This document shows positions 1 through 13,688 of a DNA stretch of 13,688 nt, one piece after another. This stretch comes from Pigoraptor vietnamica (Eukaryota > Opisthokonta > Filasterea), in NCBI GenBank assembly GCA_943704525.1, contig CALSCQ010002681.1:1-13688 (forward strand), in the 5' to 3' direction. Within the stretch, counting starts at the first letter, position 1. The number at the start of each line of letters is the position of its first letter. Position numbers and translations under genes: made by a program. The notes under the pieces are model-generated. The model was not told the origin of the DNA. It saw only the letters and a program-made list of their open reading frames with translations, and ran no database searches.

Positions 1-112
<112 letters not shown>

Positions 113-168
113 GGCCAGTGGTTATCGGGCCACGTGACTCACAAGGCTCGCAAACAGAGCGCACTCAC

Positions 169-738
169 GTGAGAAGACGGTCGCCTTCACATTGACGACA
201 GCGGCACCGGACATGCTGATGGCGCCACCGTTGCTGGCGGCGTGGTTGTCTGGACAGACGACGCGCAGACGTGGATTAGAGAGGGCGTCGCGTGCACATA
301 TAAGCGAGCGTGCGCGCTTGACATATACTGTCCGTTAACGTGCGAGTTACTCGAATATTGTGGGCATGTGGCACATTGAACGCACACGCAACGCACCCTC
401 AAACAGAGAAGAGTCGATCGAAACTTTGGCGATGCCACTCACGCGAATGGCGCCGCCCGAAGAAGCGCCATTACCTGCGGCGAAGGCCATTGCGTGAGTG
501 TTCCTATCACGAAAGCACTCATCCACGTGCACGAGGGCACTCATCCACGTGCGTGTCAGTATCTTCAAAGAATGGGTTGTCTGACTGATAGTGTGGTACA
601 GCAGCAGGGCCACAAACCGGTTATGTTGGTGCGCTGAATCGCAAGGGTTGCGCTGTCCGAAACCGCCACTGTGAACGCGTTGAAATTGGCTGCACAAACG
701 CCTTTGTCAGCACGACTACCTTCGGTGTGTGTGTGAGT

Positions 739-776
<38 letters not shown>

Positions 777-3700
777 AGCTGCGGTCGTGGGAGTCCATGC
801 ATGCCGAGATCGGCGTCGAATATCACGTACACGTAATGGCGACGGTGTCGAGGGTGAGAGTCGCCGTTTGCGACGCGGCAAACAAGCCCATGTCCGAGGC
901 AAGGGGATCCGCGACGCCGAGGGATGACTGGAAGTTGGCTGTGGGCGCAGACAAACAATAGCATTGAGTACAGAAGAGGCGACGTTGAAGGCAGCTCAGA
1001 GGAAAGGTCAAGAAGTAGATATTGTATGCTTGTGCGTGTGTGAGGGTGTGTGTGTGTGTGGGGGGGGGCACTTTCGCGGAATCCATGTGTAACATCGTCA
1101 TGCGCCACAGCGAACAGGGTAGTAAGAGCGACATTCTGCCGCAGTTGCGCAACTCACAATCGAATTTCGAGCGGAAGACTTTGGCGGCGGAGGACCCAGA
1201 GGCGGAGAGAAACGAAGCGAATCCAAAATTGCCTGCGCGGAAGAGAGAGACAGCCGGCAGAGTGAGGAGGATGATCAGCGCTAGGGTCACGAGGGCCACA
1301 AAGCTGCAGTATAAGGCGAAATGAAAAGCACGAGGGCTAGACGCACGTACACGCGTGCAAACACGACAGCAATAGGACGGGATAAGAAGCTTACGCACCA
1401 ATGAAGGTGACATTCGTAGCCGAGACTGAGCTGGGGAGAGCACCTCCCCCTCCCCCGCCCGACACCGCCGCAAACGCTTCGCCCGACGCCGCCTTGTTTC
1501 CCACACACACCACGTCCAACAGAGTCGTCGTTCCCCCCGCTTGTGATGCAAGCAGCCCTCCGCGATTCGAGGACCACACGATAGACGCAATCATCAGCGC
1601 ACCGTCCGTCTTCGTTGCAAGCGACGCGGCGTTGCTGACGAAGACGGAGTCGCTCACGTTCAAAGCGCCCGATCCCATGTTGAAAATGGACGCTCCGACC
1701 ACACCGCTCACGTCCCACGACGAAGCGACGACGCTCGCGCCCTTATCGACGTAGACGTACGCCTGCATCTGCGCCATTCGGCGTATGCGCCATGCAGTTG
1801 CCGAGAGACGCAACGGTCCCGTAGCAAAGAGAATGGGACACGCGGTGACGTTTGTGAAGGTCGCGTTCGAGACGTCGACGGAGCCGCCGCGAGCAAGCAT
1901 GACGGCTTGTTCCATTGCGGGATGCGTCACCGTCCCCGTCGGTCGGAATGTGTGCCCAACGACAGAGAGGCCCTGGACACTGAGTGATACATCGTTGCCG
2001 TCCACGAACACAGCGTTGTTGCTGCAGTCGACGAGGGACAGCCGAGTCACGTTGACCGCGCCATCTTGCGCCGTGAGAAACAGCGAACTGCGCTGCACAG
2101 TCACGTCCGATAGGGTGACAGTTGGCTTGGCCACGCCGGCGCCTCCGTCCGTCACCCACAACAGTCCGCACGAATCGACCAGTGTGACGTTCGACATCGC
2201 TATGTTCGCATTTTCGGACTGGTCGGTGCTACCGCCCAGCATGATTGAGGTGACCACGCCGGAGTACGCCCCAGTGCTGTCCATCACGTTGACCCCGCTA
2301 AACACCACATCGCGCACGTAAAGGCTCGACGCGCCACCCAACGTGAAGCCGAAGATGCGGAGGAGAGGCGCCGCGCCGACAGGGGCGTTCGGGGGAAGGC
2401 CGCCCATCGCCAGCGAAGTCCCGGTGAACATCGATGCGCTGACGGTAAGCGTGCCATCAGACGACGAAAAGAGGGTGCCGTCGCTTGCGGAATGGCTTCC
2501 AAAATAACAAGACGTAAACGTGAGGACGATGGAATTGCCGCGGGCGGAATAGGCAGTTGCACCCACGCGACTCGCCGAGTTATCGTTAAACGAAGTCTTC
2601 GAGACAGCGACGGTCGCGTAGGCACCCGCATACACCACGCCGCCGAAAGTGGCAGAGTTATTGCGCGCGGCGCATCCGGCAATGGAGACGCGCGCAGAGT
2701 TGAGAGGCGCACTTCCGGACACATAGATGACGCCGCCAGACGCCGACGAACGGGGATCGTTCCTACCGTCAGCCGCCGCGTTCGCCTCGAACACGCAATC
2801 CTGGAAAGTAAGCGTCACGGCTGCGCTGAGCGCATACACCACACCCCCGTTCGGCGCACTGTTGCGCGCCAATGACGAGTTTCGAAGACTGGCCGTCGCA
2901 CTGTTGCTGAGGTACAAGACACCGCCACCACCGATGGAATTCGACGTCGCGTTCTGGTTCGTTGGCGGGGGGCCCGCACGGCGACGCCGCGACGCGCCAC
3001 TCGCAGCAGGCGTGGACGATGGCGACGCGGACGCGGCCGCCGTTGCGGCGGAGGACTGCATAACAGACGCGCTCACCATGTTCGAACCCTGTGCTTGCGA
3101 GGCGCTGGGCGGCGTCGATGCCGATACACCGGCAGACGGCTGTTGGGATCCGCCTCCCTGCGGCTGCGAGGAGCCGCTGGGTCCGCTCGACGCAGAAGGT
3201 CCTTGAGGTTGCGCTGACCCACTCGCTGCGCCCATCGACCCCTGCGGCTGCGCAGTTCCCGTGGCGCCCCCTTGTCCGCCGGGCGCAGGGGACGCGGCAC
3301 CAGATGCACTGGGGGAAGTGGCGGGCTGCGACGCCGCGGACGTTTGCGCGCCGTTCTGCGCTGGCGGAGGGGGATCCTGCGATACCGTGCCATTCGCGAC
3401 GTTGCCGAGGAAGGAGCAGGCATCGCACTGCAGCGCCGCGCTGTTGGCGAGGTGCACGCACGCGCCCTGTGCGGCCTGGTTACCTTCGAACGACGCATTC
3501 CGCACGGAGAGCGACGCGGCGCCACGGCACGAAAACACGCCGCCGTAGCTCGCGTCCTTCTGACCCGCGGAATTTTGCGTGAAGTTGGACGTGGCGACGG
3601 CGATTATTGCGCTGTCCGTTGCCCACACGACTGCGCCCGCGAGAGCGACGACGACGCGCGCGTTCGGCGCCGTGCAGATGCCGTTGCTCGCAAATTCAGA

Positions 3701-4156
3701 ATGCGACATGCTCACACGTGAATTCCCCGTGGCATTAACAACGCGCGTGAATCGCGTCACGCGGGTCGCGTTGAATGAGATGGATGCGTTCCCAGACACC
3801 GCTGCAAGCACCTGCGTCGCGTCCATCGCGTCATTTTCACCACGGAAGGCGACGTCCGAAATCGTCAGCGTGGCATTGCCGCTCAGCGTAAAAAGCGGAC
3901 GGTTCTGAAGGGCACACGCGCGACACCGCACTGTTGCCGCATCCATGCCGACATTGGAGAGGATGCGGTAGTCTCCGCTCGTCCACACCAGCGGCGTCCA
4001 TTCCGTCTCGCCATTGCCAACAGGTATGTCCGTGACGGCCCACGCAATGTGTGGCAAAAGAAGCAAGAGGACCCATGCGCACGCACGCAGCGTGGGAAGG
4101 ATCCCAATGGTGCTGGGACTTCTCCGGCGCATTCTTGGTGACGCCTGTGATTGCAT
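169..4156 (-). CDS. Secreted/surface parallel beta-helix protein with Pmp-type repeats; 5'-complete, continues off left edge
   Basis: Exons on the minus strand: 4156-1399, 1232-1158, 938-831, 689-618, 474-397 and 249-169. The next exon lies outside the window. The first in-frame ATG (4156) has an A at -3 and opens a signal peptide: basic residues 8-12, hydrophobic core about 25-34, probable cleavage after Ala40. ATG 4132 is the alternative start. Residues about 75-258 and 405 onward carry repeats with FxxN and GGxI/GGVVY-like motifs and many N-glycosylation sequons, as in chlamydial polymorphic membrane protein repeats (right-handed beta-helix). Residues about 259-405 interrupt them with a Pro/Ser/Ala/Gln/Gly-rich linker that ends near four consecutive arginines. 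All six visible introns are phase 1, and each small exon codes about 24-36 residues, one coil. An extracellular adhesion or recognition role is inferred. A membrane anchor or kinase may follow outside the window. Confidence 0.85.
739..775. repeat. 37-nt poly-G run (poly-C in the transcript)
   Basis: An uninterrupted run of 37 G on the plus strand sits in the beta-helix intron 830-690. It is poly-C in the sense RNA, followed by a CA-rich stretch and then the acceptor. The plus strand could form a G-quadruplex, and the exact length is prone to assembly error. Confidence 0.9.
1030..1068. repeat. Mixed GT / G-run simple repeat in an intron
   Basis: GTGTG-rich sequence ends in a run of nine G at 1060-1068. 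It lies in the beta-helix intron 1157-939 and has no coding pattern in any frame that matches the neighbouring exons. Confidence 0.7.
2942..3382 (-). repeat. Low-complexity Ser/Ala/Pro/Gln/Gly-rich coding insertion inside the beta-helix
   Basis: About 147 codons of the first exon of the beta-helix gene (residues about 259-405) lack the FxxN and GGxI pattern found on both sides. They consist of repeated Pro-Gln-Gly, Ser-Ala and Pro-Ser units, nearly uncharged until four Arg codons at 2989-2978. It resembles a flexible, possibly O-glycosylated linker. The reading frame is unbroken, so this is an in-frame insertion and not an intron. Function unknown. Confidence 0.75.
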
Positions 4157-4381
4157 GGTGGAAATTACGGCACGCGTCGGCGCATGTTCAAGAGCGTTCG
4201 CAAACAACAATATGAAAACCACAATGAACTGTGAGAGAGAACGCAAGGGGTTGCAGCTGTTGCAGGGCGAACGTCGAAGATCTATAAAACGCAAGATAAG
4301 CTGCCCACACTGAAGGCGAGAAAGCTCATTGCAACGGCGACTGAAGGGCACCCCGACGCTTGGTGCTACACGGCTTCGTCG

Positions 4382-4422
4382 TATCCGGACATATAAACCC
4401 CGATCCTAGCAACGTCCGGATA
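4382..4422. promoter_or_regulatory. Inverted repeat with TCCGGA cores around a TATA-like sequence
   Basis: TATCCGGAC (4382-4390) and GTCCGGATA (4414-4422) are perfect 9-bp inverted arms separated by 23 nt containing ATATAAA. A further TCCGGA palindrome is at 13521-13530, upstream of the TET gene. This could be a pair of binding sites for a dimeric transcription factor. The role is inferred from position only. Confidence 0.35.
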
Positions 4423-4475
4423 ATATTGTACCCTTTAAGGAAATTACCAAATTTCACGCCTCTGATCGATCACTC

Positions 4476-4497
4476 CATACAAATCTCATACAAATCG
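4476..4497 (+). promoter_or_regulatory. Tandem CATACAAATC element
   Basis: CATACAAATC occurs at 4476-4485 and again at 4487-4496. The second copy belongs to TCATACAAATCG (4486-4497), which recurs exactly at 13664-13675. Both places are intergenic, close to gene starts, so a shared promoter element is plausible. Confidence 0.35.
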
Positions 4498-4642
4498 GCG
4501 GTCGTCCAGTGGTCTGGATTCTCCGTAGTGGGTGCACCACCACCCGAGGCGCCCTAAGATTGTGTGAACCAACGCGCAAGAAATCGTCTCGCGATCCTTT
4601 CTCTCTCTCTTTCTCTCTCCTCTCCATCCTGCTCTCCACCTC

Positions 4643-4681
4643 ATGTGCACACGTTACGCGTGGACCCACTGCATGCAATAG
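4643..4681 (+). other. Possible upstream ORF (12 codons plus stop)
   Basis: ATG at 4643 runs to TAG at 4679-4681, ahead of the receptor kinase start at 4726. A second minimal one, ATG-TGC-TGA, is at 4711-4719. They matter only if transcription starts upstream of about 4640, which is not known. Confidence 0.25.
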
Positions 4682-4725
4682 TGTAGGCCTAACCTGTTCG
4701 AGTGGGAGAGATGTGCTGATTGGGA

Positions 4726-10519
<5,794 letters not shown>

Positions 10520-10712
10520 TGCAATCTCAAGTCAGTGCGTAGGCACGATTCGGGTTCCCTTTTGTGCCGCCAGGGCCCTGCTGCCGTTGCCGGTGAACGA
10601 CCCACCGACACCAGCGGACGAACTCGCGCGACTCTATGCATGCCTTGTTCATTCTGCCTTCAGGGCTGCAGTACCGCTGTTCAGCACCCCTGCTTCGCGT
10701 TGCGCGGCTGTG

Positions 10713-10718
10713 TTTATT
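10713..10718 (-). terminator. Candidate poly(A) signal AATAAA for the TET-family gene
   Basis: TTTATT on the plus strand reads AATAAA on the minus strand, 362 nt downstream of the TET stop codon. It is the only exact match noticed in the convergent region. A hexamer can occur by chance, and use is unproven. Confidence 0.3.
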
Positions 10719-11044
10719 TGCGTGCGTGCCGTTGTCTTAGCAAATTGCGTTGCGTGCGGCGTTACCCACAGAAGTCAATTTACAAAGCAAAACAATGCCA
10801 TGGTCCGTATCACAGCCACAAAGCTCCTTTTTTTCCCTTTCTGTTCCCTTTGTTTTTGCGACGAAACGTTTCTGCACTTCATCACTGCCAACTCCGTGTT
10901 CTGAACGCTATTCAGCTCTCAAGCCGCTGACGCATTCATCCCACATAATCTAATCTGCCAGGCGTACGTCGGTCGCACAAGTACACCCGTGAGCACATTA
11001 GCAGATCCACTGCCTTCACTTCATTGACGCGCAATTTCAAGTGA

Positions 11045-11059
11045 CCAGCTTAAAGCTGG
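11045..11059. other. Short perfect inverted repeat just after the TET stop codon
   Basis: CCAGCTT, one spacer base, then AAGCTGG. It could form a compact hairpin in either transcript, 21 nt past the TET stop. A one-base loop is too tight for all seven pairs, so an RNA stem would be about 5-6 bp. Confidence 0.3.
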
Positions 11060-11079
11060 CAAAGTCTCGCAGCACGTGC

Positions 11080-13361
11080 TCAGTAACGCCGGTCGCGCCG
11101 GTCATCCCTCCGACCGTAGTCCCCACCGCCGCCGCCGCCGCCGCCGCCGTAACCGCCACCCCCACCGCTGCCGTAACCTCCGCCACCATATCCGCCGCCG
11201 CCACCGCCGCCTCCAGGCTTCGGAGTTCCGCACTTGTAGCAAGCGTCCCGGCGCGCAAAATTCGAGTTGCTGCAGCTGCAGGCGAGAGCGCAAAATCGAG
11301 TCAGATTACACGAACTACGTCCAAGGATATACATGAGACGGGGAAGGCATTTGTACGCTCGGACACGAAATAACACACCTTGCGTTCGGGCAAGTCCAGT
11401 CGCCCTCACGTGGCGGGGGAGGACCGCGACCGCCGCCCCCTCCACCATAGCCGCCACCGCCACCGCTGCCGTAACCACCGCCGCCGCCGCCACCGTAACC
11501 ACCACCGCCACCGCCGCCACCGCCGCCGGGCTTGGGAGTGCCGCACTTGTTGCAGACGTCGCGGCGCGCGAAATTGTTATTACCGCACCTGGAAGCGATT
11601 ATCGGAAAGCATGAGTACGGCAAAGTCAGACGACTGACCCACGAGAGCACGCCGTGCACAACAGCGGCGCTCACGGCGCAATAGACAAGTTCACAAGTTC
11701 AAAAAAAAAAAAAAAAAAAATCGCATGCCACTGATACGTTAGCACGTCACGTGCACCATCGCTCACCCGGGTGAAGGGCATATCCAGTCGCCATCGCGGC
11801 CGCCACCGCCACCGCCACCACCACCGGCGCCGCCGCCATAGCCACCGCGCCCACCGCCACCCCGAGGCGGAGGCACATAGACCTTGACGTCCGCGAACGT
11901 GACGCTGATTTTGCTGCCATGGAAGTCCTTGTCTGCAATCAAGACAAGACAGAGAGAATGGAATGAGCGAGCGCCAAAGACGCACAGAGAGGCACGCGGG
12001 CACACGTGACGCACCATTGAACCACTCGATCGCCGCGCCTGCGGCCATGGGGTCATCGTAGGTCAACGAGGCCTCTCCCTTCGGCTTGCCGTCGTCGCCT
12101 TGATAGATGAAGATCTTGTTCTCGCCCTTCTTCTTGTCAAACTGGCGCGGGAAGGAAACGGCCCGTGTGAGTGTCACGAATTTTAACGTGTGGAGGTGAG
12201 AGATTGTGCGTGCGTGACCCATGTGTATGTTCACCGTGAGCGTGTGTTTGCGCGTGTGTGTGTGAGTGTGTGTGTGTGCGTGCGCTTGCTTCGTCGGACG
12301 GAGCGCTTGCGATGCAAGCAGGCAAATGCGCGTACCTTGATGATGCCCAGAGACCCAAAGTGGTCCTGCAGCTTCGACTTGAGTTCGTCTGCGCTCATGT
12401 TTGTCGGAAGGCCCGTGATGAACAGCGTGTCCTCGCTCTTCTTCGTCGCGGGGGCAGACGACTCCCCGCCTGCGCCATCCAAAAAAAGACAGAGTGTCAA
12501 TCGACTGCAATGGAGGTTAGGGTTACATTTACGAGCCGTTGTGCTCTTATCAGAGGAACATAGAGGCAGAAGCCACACAAGAACAAACACTGGACACATG
12601 CAACACGATAGTGACAGCGCAACCCACCGCGACCCCTGTCGTCTCCGCGCCCGCCATAGCCACCGCCCGACGCGCCCCCATATCCTCCCTGCGAGCCGTA
12701 ACCGCCGCTTTGTCCGCGATCGCCGTACCCGCCCTGAGACCCGCCGTAACCCCCACCGCCGCCGCCACCGCCGTAGCCACCCTGCGACCCATACCCGCCG
12801 CTCCCCTGGGAGCGGTCCCCATAGCTGCGATCACGGTCTCGATCCCGGTCTCGATCACGGTCTCCACGGTCGCGGTCGCGGTCCCTATCGCGCTCACGGT
12901 CGCGGTCACGGTCGCCGTAAGAGCCACGGTCACCTCCTTGCGATTGGCCGTAACCATCCCCATAGCCGCTTTGGGCGCCGTATCCGCCGCTCTGAGCGTA
13001 TCCAGCATACCCGTCGCCGCTCTGGGCATAGGAATACTGGTCGTAGCCTCCTGCATTTGGAGGACAGTGAGAACAAGCGACGATGCAATAATAATAATAA
13101 TAATAATAATAATCAAAAGGGAGAGAGAAAAAATCCCCCAGTGATGAGAGATCCACTCGCATTAAAAAGCATCACCACCACCACCACCCCCCCTCCCCCT
13201 TCTCTCTTTTGCCGTCGTGCAACAACCTCTGCATCCACAACACGGCACTCCGCACCGTATCCGGCGTACTGCGCGTAGGCCTGCGCGTCATATCCCCCGT
13301 GCGCCGCCGGTTGCTGGGCATCGGCGCTCGGGGGCGCCCCGTCCCGCTGCGGATCCGCCAT
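11080..13361 (-). CDS. TET/FET-family (FUS/EWS/TAF15-like) RNA-binding protein with RRM and two RanBP2 zinc fingers (7 exons, 453 aa)
   Basis: Exons on the minus strand: 13361-13256, 13050-12628, 12469-12336, 12141-12015, 11932-11767, 11588-11379, 11275-11080. The joined 1362 nt are open, and the ATG has A at -3 and G at +4. Residues about 20-75 are Tyr/Gln/Gly/Ser-rich like the FUS prion-like domain. Residues 82-110 alternate Asp and Arg, followed by Gly/Tyr/Ser-rich sequence with a few RG steps. The RRM (about 190-280) has an RNP2-like LFITGLP and an RNP1-like GKPKGEASLTY and resembles the FUS RRM closely, including IEWFN and SVTFAD. Zinc fingers: Cys315, 320, 331, 334 and Cys385, 390, 401, 404, both with the NFARRD core. 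Gly-rich stretches follow each. The C-terminus is RRDDRRDRRY. Expected role: nuclear RNA/ssDNA binding in transcription and splicing, with a tendency to condense. Animal FUS, EWS and TAF15 have one such finger; here there are two. Plant TAF15b-like proteins are the alternative comparison. Confidence 0.92.
11701..11720. repeat. 20-nt poly-A run (poly-T in the transcript)
   Basis: It lies in TET intron 11766-11589 and reads T20 in the sense strand. There is no target-site duplication or coding remnant to suggest a retrocopy. Confidence 0.9.
12827..12913 (-). repeat. Asp-Arg dipeptide repeat coding tract
   Basis: Codons for residues 82-110 of the TET protein alternate GAC/GAT with CGN/AGG, broken by one Glu and one Gly. 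Codon choice varies, so the repeat is maintained at protein level and not as a pure DNA repeat. Mixed-charge Arg-Asp repeats are known from spliceosomal and speckle proteins such as U1-70K. Confidence 0.85.
13087..13113. repeat. (AAT)9 microsatellite
   Basis: A perfect trinucleotide run in the first TET intron (13255-13051). It lies about 37 nt before the acceptor in sense orientation, where it reads (ATT)n and may act as part of the pyrimidine/U-rich region. Confidence 0.95.
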
Positions 13362-13688
13362 CTTGCCGCCGCGCACGCACGCCCTCCCTCTCTGCAGAAG
13401 GAGAAGATTTTGTGTTTGGATGCACTTTTTGGCAGAGATGATGAGCACACGCTTGCGACGCCAAAAAACACATGATTGCTTTGCCGAGATCTCGCCAGAA
13501 ATTGCTACAGGTTACCCACCAGTCCGGACTCGGTGTTGGTCTCAGTGACCAAGGGCGCTTATAGGGGGCATGTAACTCCGATTAATTTGAACAGTTTTTC
13601 AAATCATTCAATAGGATGACCAGACTTTCCAATTTATTCACACGGCTCGATTTCAATAGTGATTCATACAAATCGCCACGGTGAGACA
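13362..13688. promoter_or_regulatory. Upstream region of the TET gene, possibly a divergent promoter
   Basis: No coding exon is seen. It holds a palindrome AGTCCGGACT (13521-13530), a TATA-like CTATAAG on the minus strand (13564-13558) and AT-rich sequence from about 13575. TCATACAAATCG is at 13664-13675, identical to a 12-mer upstream of the receptor kinase. By analogy with that gene, a plus-strand gene may begin beyond the right edge. This is inference. Confidence 0.4.

Larger units (their letters stand above)
4157..4725. promoter_or_regulatory. Divergent intergenic region between the beta-helix and receptor kinase genes
   Basis: This stretch holds both upstream regions and no convincing coding exon. 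A TATA-box-like TATAAAA is on the plus strand at 4283-4289, and ATATAAA is at 4391-4397. The latter lies within the spacer of a 9-bp inverted repeat. CATACAAATC occurs twice at 4476-4496. A pyrimidine-rich tract (4594-4625) precedes two small upstream ORFs and the kinase start codon. Base composition around 4380-4500 is more AT-rich than the genes. Transcription start sites cannot be placed without transcript data. Confidence 0.5.
10520..11079. other. Convergent intergenic region, no gene seen
   Basis: It lies between the stop codons of the receptor kinase (plus) and TET (minus) genes and should hold both 3' UTRs. No reading frame here shows a recognisable domain or plausible splice structure. 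No AATAAA is visible on the plus strand, so the kinase gene's polyadenylation signal is unassigned. A minus-strand AATAAA and a short hairpin are listed separately. Confidence 0.6.

Noticed and set aside
1391-1398. Stop codon TAA right after the long beta-helix exon as the true protein end
   Set aside because: The stop lies inside a GTGCGT donor context, and five following small exons continue the repeats in constant phase.
4157-4351. An extended N-terminus of the beta-helix protein from 4351
   Set aside because: The codon at 4351 is GTG. The first ATG in frame is 4156, and it gives a proper signal peptide with a good initiation context.
11641-11720. Processed retrocopy or mobile element suggested by the A20 run and the doubled ACAAGTTC beside it
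   Set aside because: The run is within an ordinary intron, with no element body, no flanking duplication and no reading frame.
12190-13278. A 362-codon plus-strand reading frame opposite the TET gene
   Set aside because: It is a shadow of the Gly/Arg-rich minus-strand exons and introns, with no domain pattern. The minus strand gives RRM and zinc-finger motifs across seven in-frame exons.
13355-13372. AAGATGGCGG around the TET start codon as a YY1-type promoter element
   Set aside because: The match comes from the start codon and the Ala codon in good initiation context. There is no reason to assume an animal YY1 site in this organism.

Overview
This is a eukaryotic nuclear window, most likely from a free-living protist. 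It holds three spliced, GC-rich protein-coding genes. Together they show 25 introns, all with GT...AG ends, and joining the exons at those sites keeps every reading frame open. Introns and intergenic DNA are full of (CA)n/(GT)n, poly-G, poly-A and (AAT)n tracts. The protein set is a surface receptor kinase of tyrosine-kinase-like type with an amino-acid-receptor-like ectodomain, a protein of chlamydial-Pmp-type beta-helix repeats, and a FUS/EWS/TAF15 (TET) family RNA-binding protein. This suggests Amorphea (an amoebozoan, an apusomonad such as Thecamonas, or a unicellular opisthokont relative). The species cannot be named from the sequence alone.

Layout. (1) Positions 1-4156, minus strand: a secreted or surface beta-helix protein. 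Its first exon is very long (4156-1399). It is followed by five visible tiny exons, each coding about one helix coil and each bounded by phase-1 introns. The gene runs out of the left edge through an intron containing a (CA)55 tract. (2) Positions 4157-4725: intergenic DNA between two divergent genes, with TATA-like sequences, a 9-bp inverted repeat with TCCGGA cores and a repeated CATACAAATC element. (3) Positions 4726-10519, plus strand: a 14-exon, 1043-residue single-pass receptor kinase with signal peptide, Venus-flytrap ligand-binding domain, EGF-like module, beta-rich juxtamembrane domain, transmembrane helix and kinase. (4) Positions 10520-11079: a convergent intergenic region with no gene. 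(5) Positions 13361-11080, minus strand: a 7-exon, 453-residue TET-family protein with a Tyr/Gln/Gly/Ser-rich N-terminus, an Asp-Arg repeat, an RRM and two RanBP2-type zinc fingers separated by Gly/Tyr-rich stretches. (6) Positions 13362-13688: upstream DNA of the TET gene, which carries the same 12-mer and the same TCCGGA palindrome seen between genes 1 and 2.

The three genes are not an operon or pathway. The first two are both cell-surface proteins transcribed divergently from one short region. The third is a nuclear RNA-binding protein. The most interesting points are the one-exon-per-coil structure of gene 1, the receptor architecture and unusual kinase motifs of gene 2, the exon duplication behind the two zinc fingers of gene 3, and the motif shared by the two upstream regions. 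No mobile element, virus, CRISPR array, rRNA or tRNA was seen. All exon boundaries were read by eye from splice consensus, frame continuity and protein-family continuity; no transcript data were available.
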